Positions 5,647 through 5,712 of a stretch of DNA of 5,712 bases are shown in pieces. Origin of the DNA: Pseudomonadota bacterium (lineage in GTDB: Bacteria > Desulfobacterota > JAPLJL01); the NCBI GenBank assembly GCA_026388615.1, contig JAPLJL010000010.1, positions 1 through 5,712 of the forward strand. Reading direction: 5' to 3'. Numbering within the stretch: the stretch's first letter is position 1; each line of letters begins with the position of its first letter. The notes below the pieces were generated by a model. The model was not told the origin of the DNA. It saw only the letters and a list, made by a program, of their open reading frames with translations, and ran no database searches. Made by a program: the position numbers and the translations under genes.

Positions 5647-5682
5647 GTTCATCTGGTTTATTTAGTTCATTTGGTTCTTCTG
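5647..5682. repeat. 9-bp tandem repeat, four units
   Basis: Immediately abutting the heptamer array are four nonamers: GTTCATCTG, GTTTATTTA, GTTCATTTG and GTTCTTCTG, followed by a partial GTTT. Consensus GTTYATYTG. The T-rich composition differs sharply from the flanking genes. No gene is visible from here to the right edge. Confidence 0.75.
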
Positions 5683-5712
5683 GTTTCCGAGCTCTGCGAG
5701 CCCGACGAAGCT

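Noticed and set aside
5691..5701. GCTCTGCGAGC hairpin near the right edge
   Set aside because: Four-base stem with a three-base loop, cut off by the window; no tRNA or terminator can be supported.
1..5712. CRISPR arrays, tRNA/rRNA genes, insertion sequences, phage genes
   Set aside because: No repeat-spacer pattern, RNA gene fold, transposase or integrase sequence was seen on either strand.

Overview
The window is GC-rich bacterial DNA. It carries a tetraheme cytochrome c3, a membrane-anchored seven-heme cytochrome c, a cytochrome b, an outer-membrane beta-barrel protein and a lipoprotein. That makes the host Gram-negative with an anaerobic, cytochrome-rich respiratory chain. I would place it in Desulfobacterota/former Deltaproteobacteria or a neighbouring phylum, but this rests on gene content alone. 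The short tandem and palindromic intergenic repeats also recall that kind of genome (from memory, not checked).

Layout. 1-476 (minus): 5' part of a lipoprotein gene that runs off the left edge. 477-708: no gene; it holds a hairpin-forming dispersed repeat (594-625) and a 14-bp tandem repeat (673-700). 709-2384 (minus): a two-gene operon of an MthK-type potassium channel (pore plus RCK ligand-sensing domain) followed, with a 4-base ATGA overlap, by a small protein that is only a cyclic-nucleotide-binding domain. 2385-2528: no gene; it holds a palindromic repeat that also looks like the terminator of the next operon. 2529-4664 (minus): a tightly packed three-gene operon, in transcription order tetraheme cytochrome c3, heptaheme cytochrome c with a C-terminal membrane anchor, and FdnI/cytochrome b561-type cytochrome b. 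4665-4822: a divergent promoter region with a good sigma70-type promoter on each strand. 4823-5599 (plus): an exported, probably outer-membrane, beta-barrel protein of unknown function. 5600-5712: no gene; two abutting tandem repeats with 7-bp and 9-bp units.

How they work together. The cytochrome operon reads as a quinol-oxidising branch: cytochrome b takes electrons from menaquinol in the inner membrane, the anchored heptaheme protein carries them across the periplasmic face, and the soluble c3 shuttles them to a periplasmic or extracellular acceptor (or the reverse). It resembles the CbcBA-type bc module of Geobacter with a c3 added in front. The channel/CNBD pair reads as a two-polypeptide ligand-gated K+ channel in which the cyclic-nucleotide sensor is translationally coupled to the channel instead of fused to it. 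That pair and the c3-heptaheme-b module are the most interesting items. Neither is proven novel from sequence alone.
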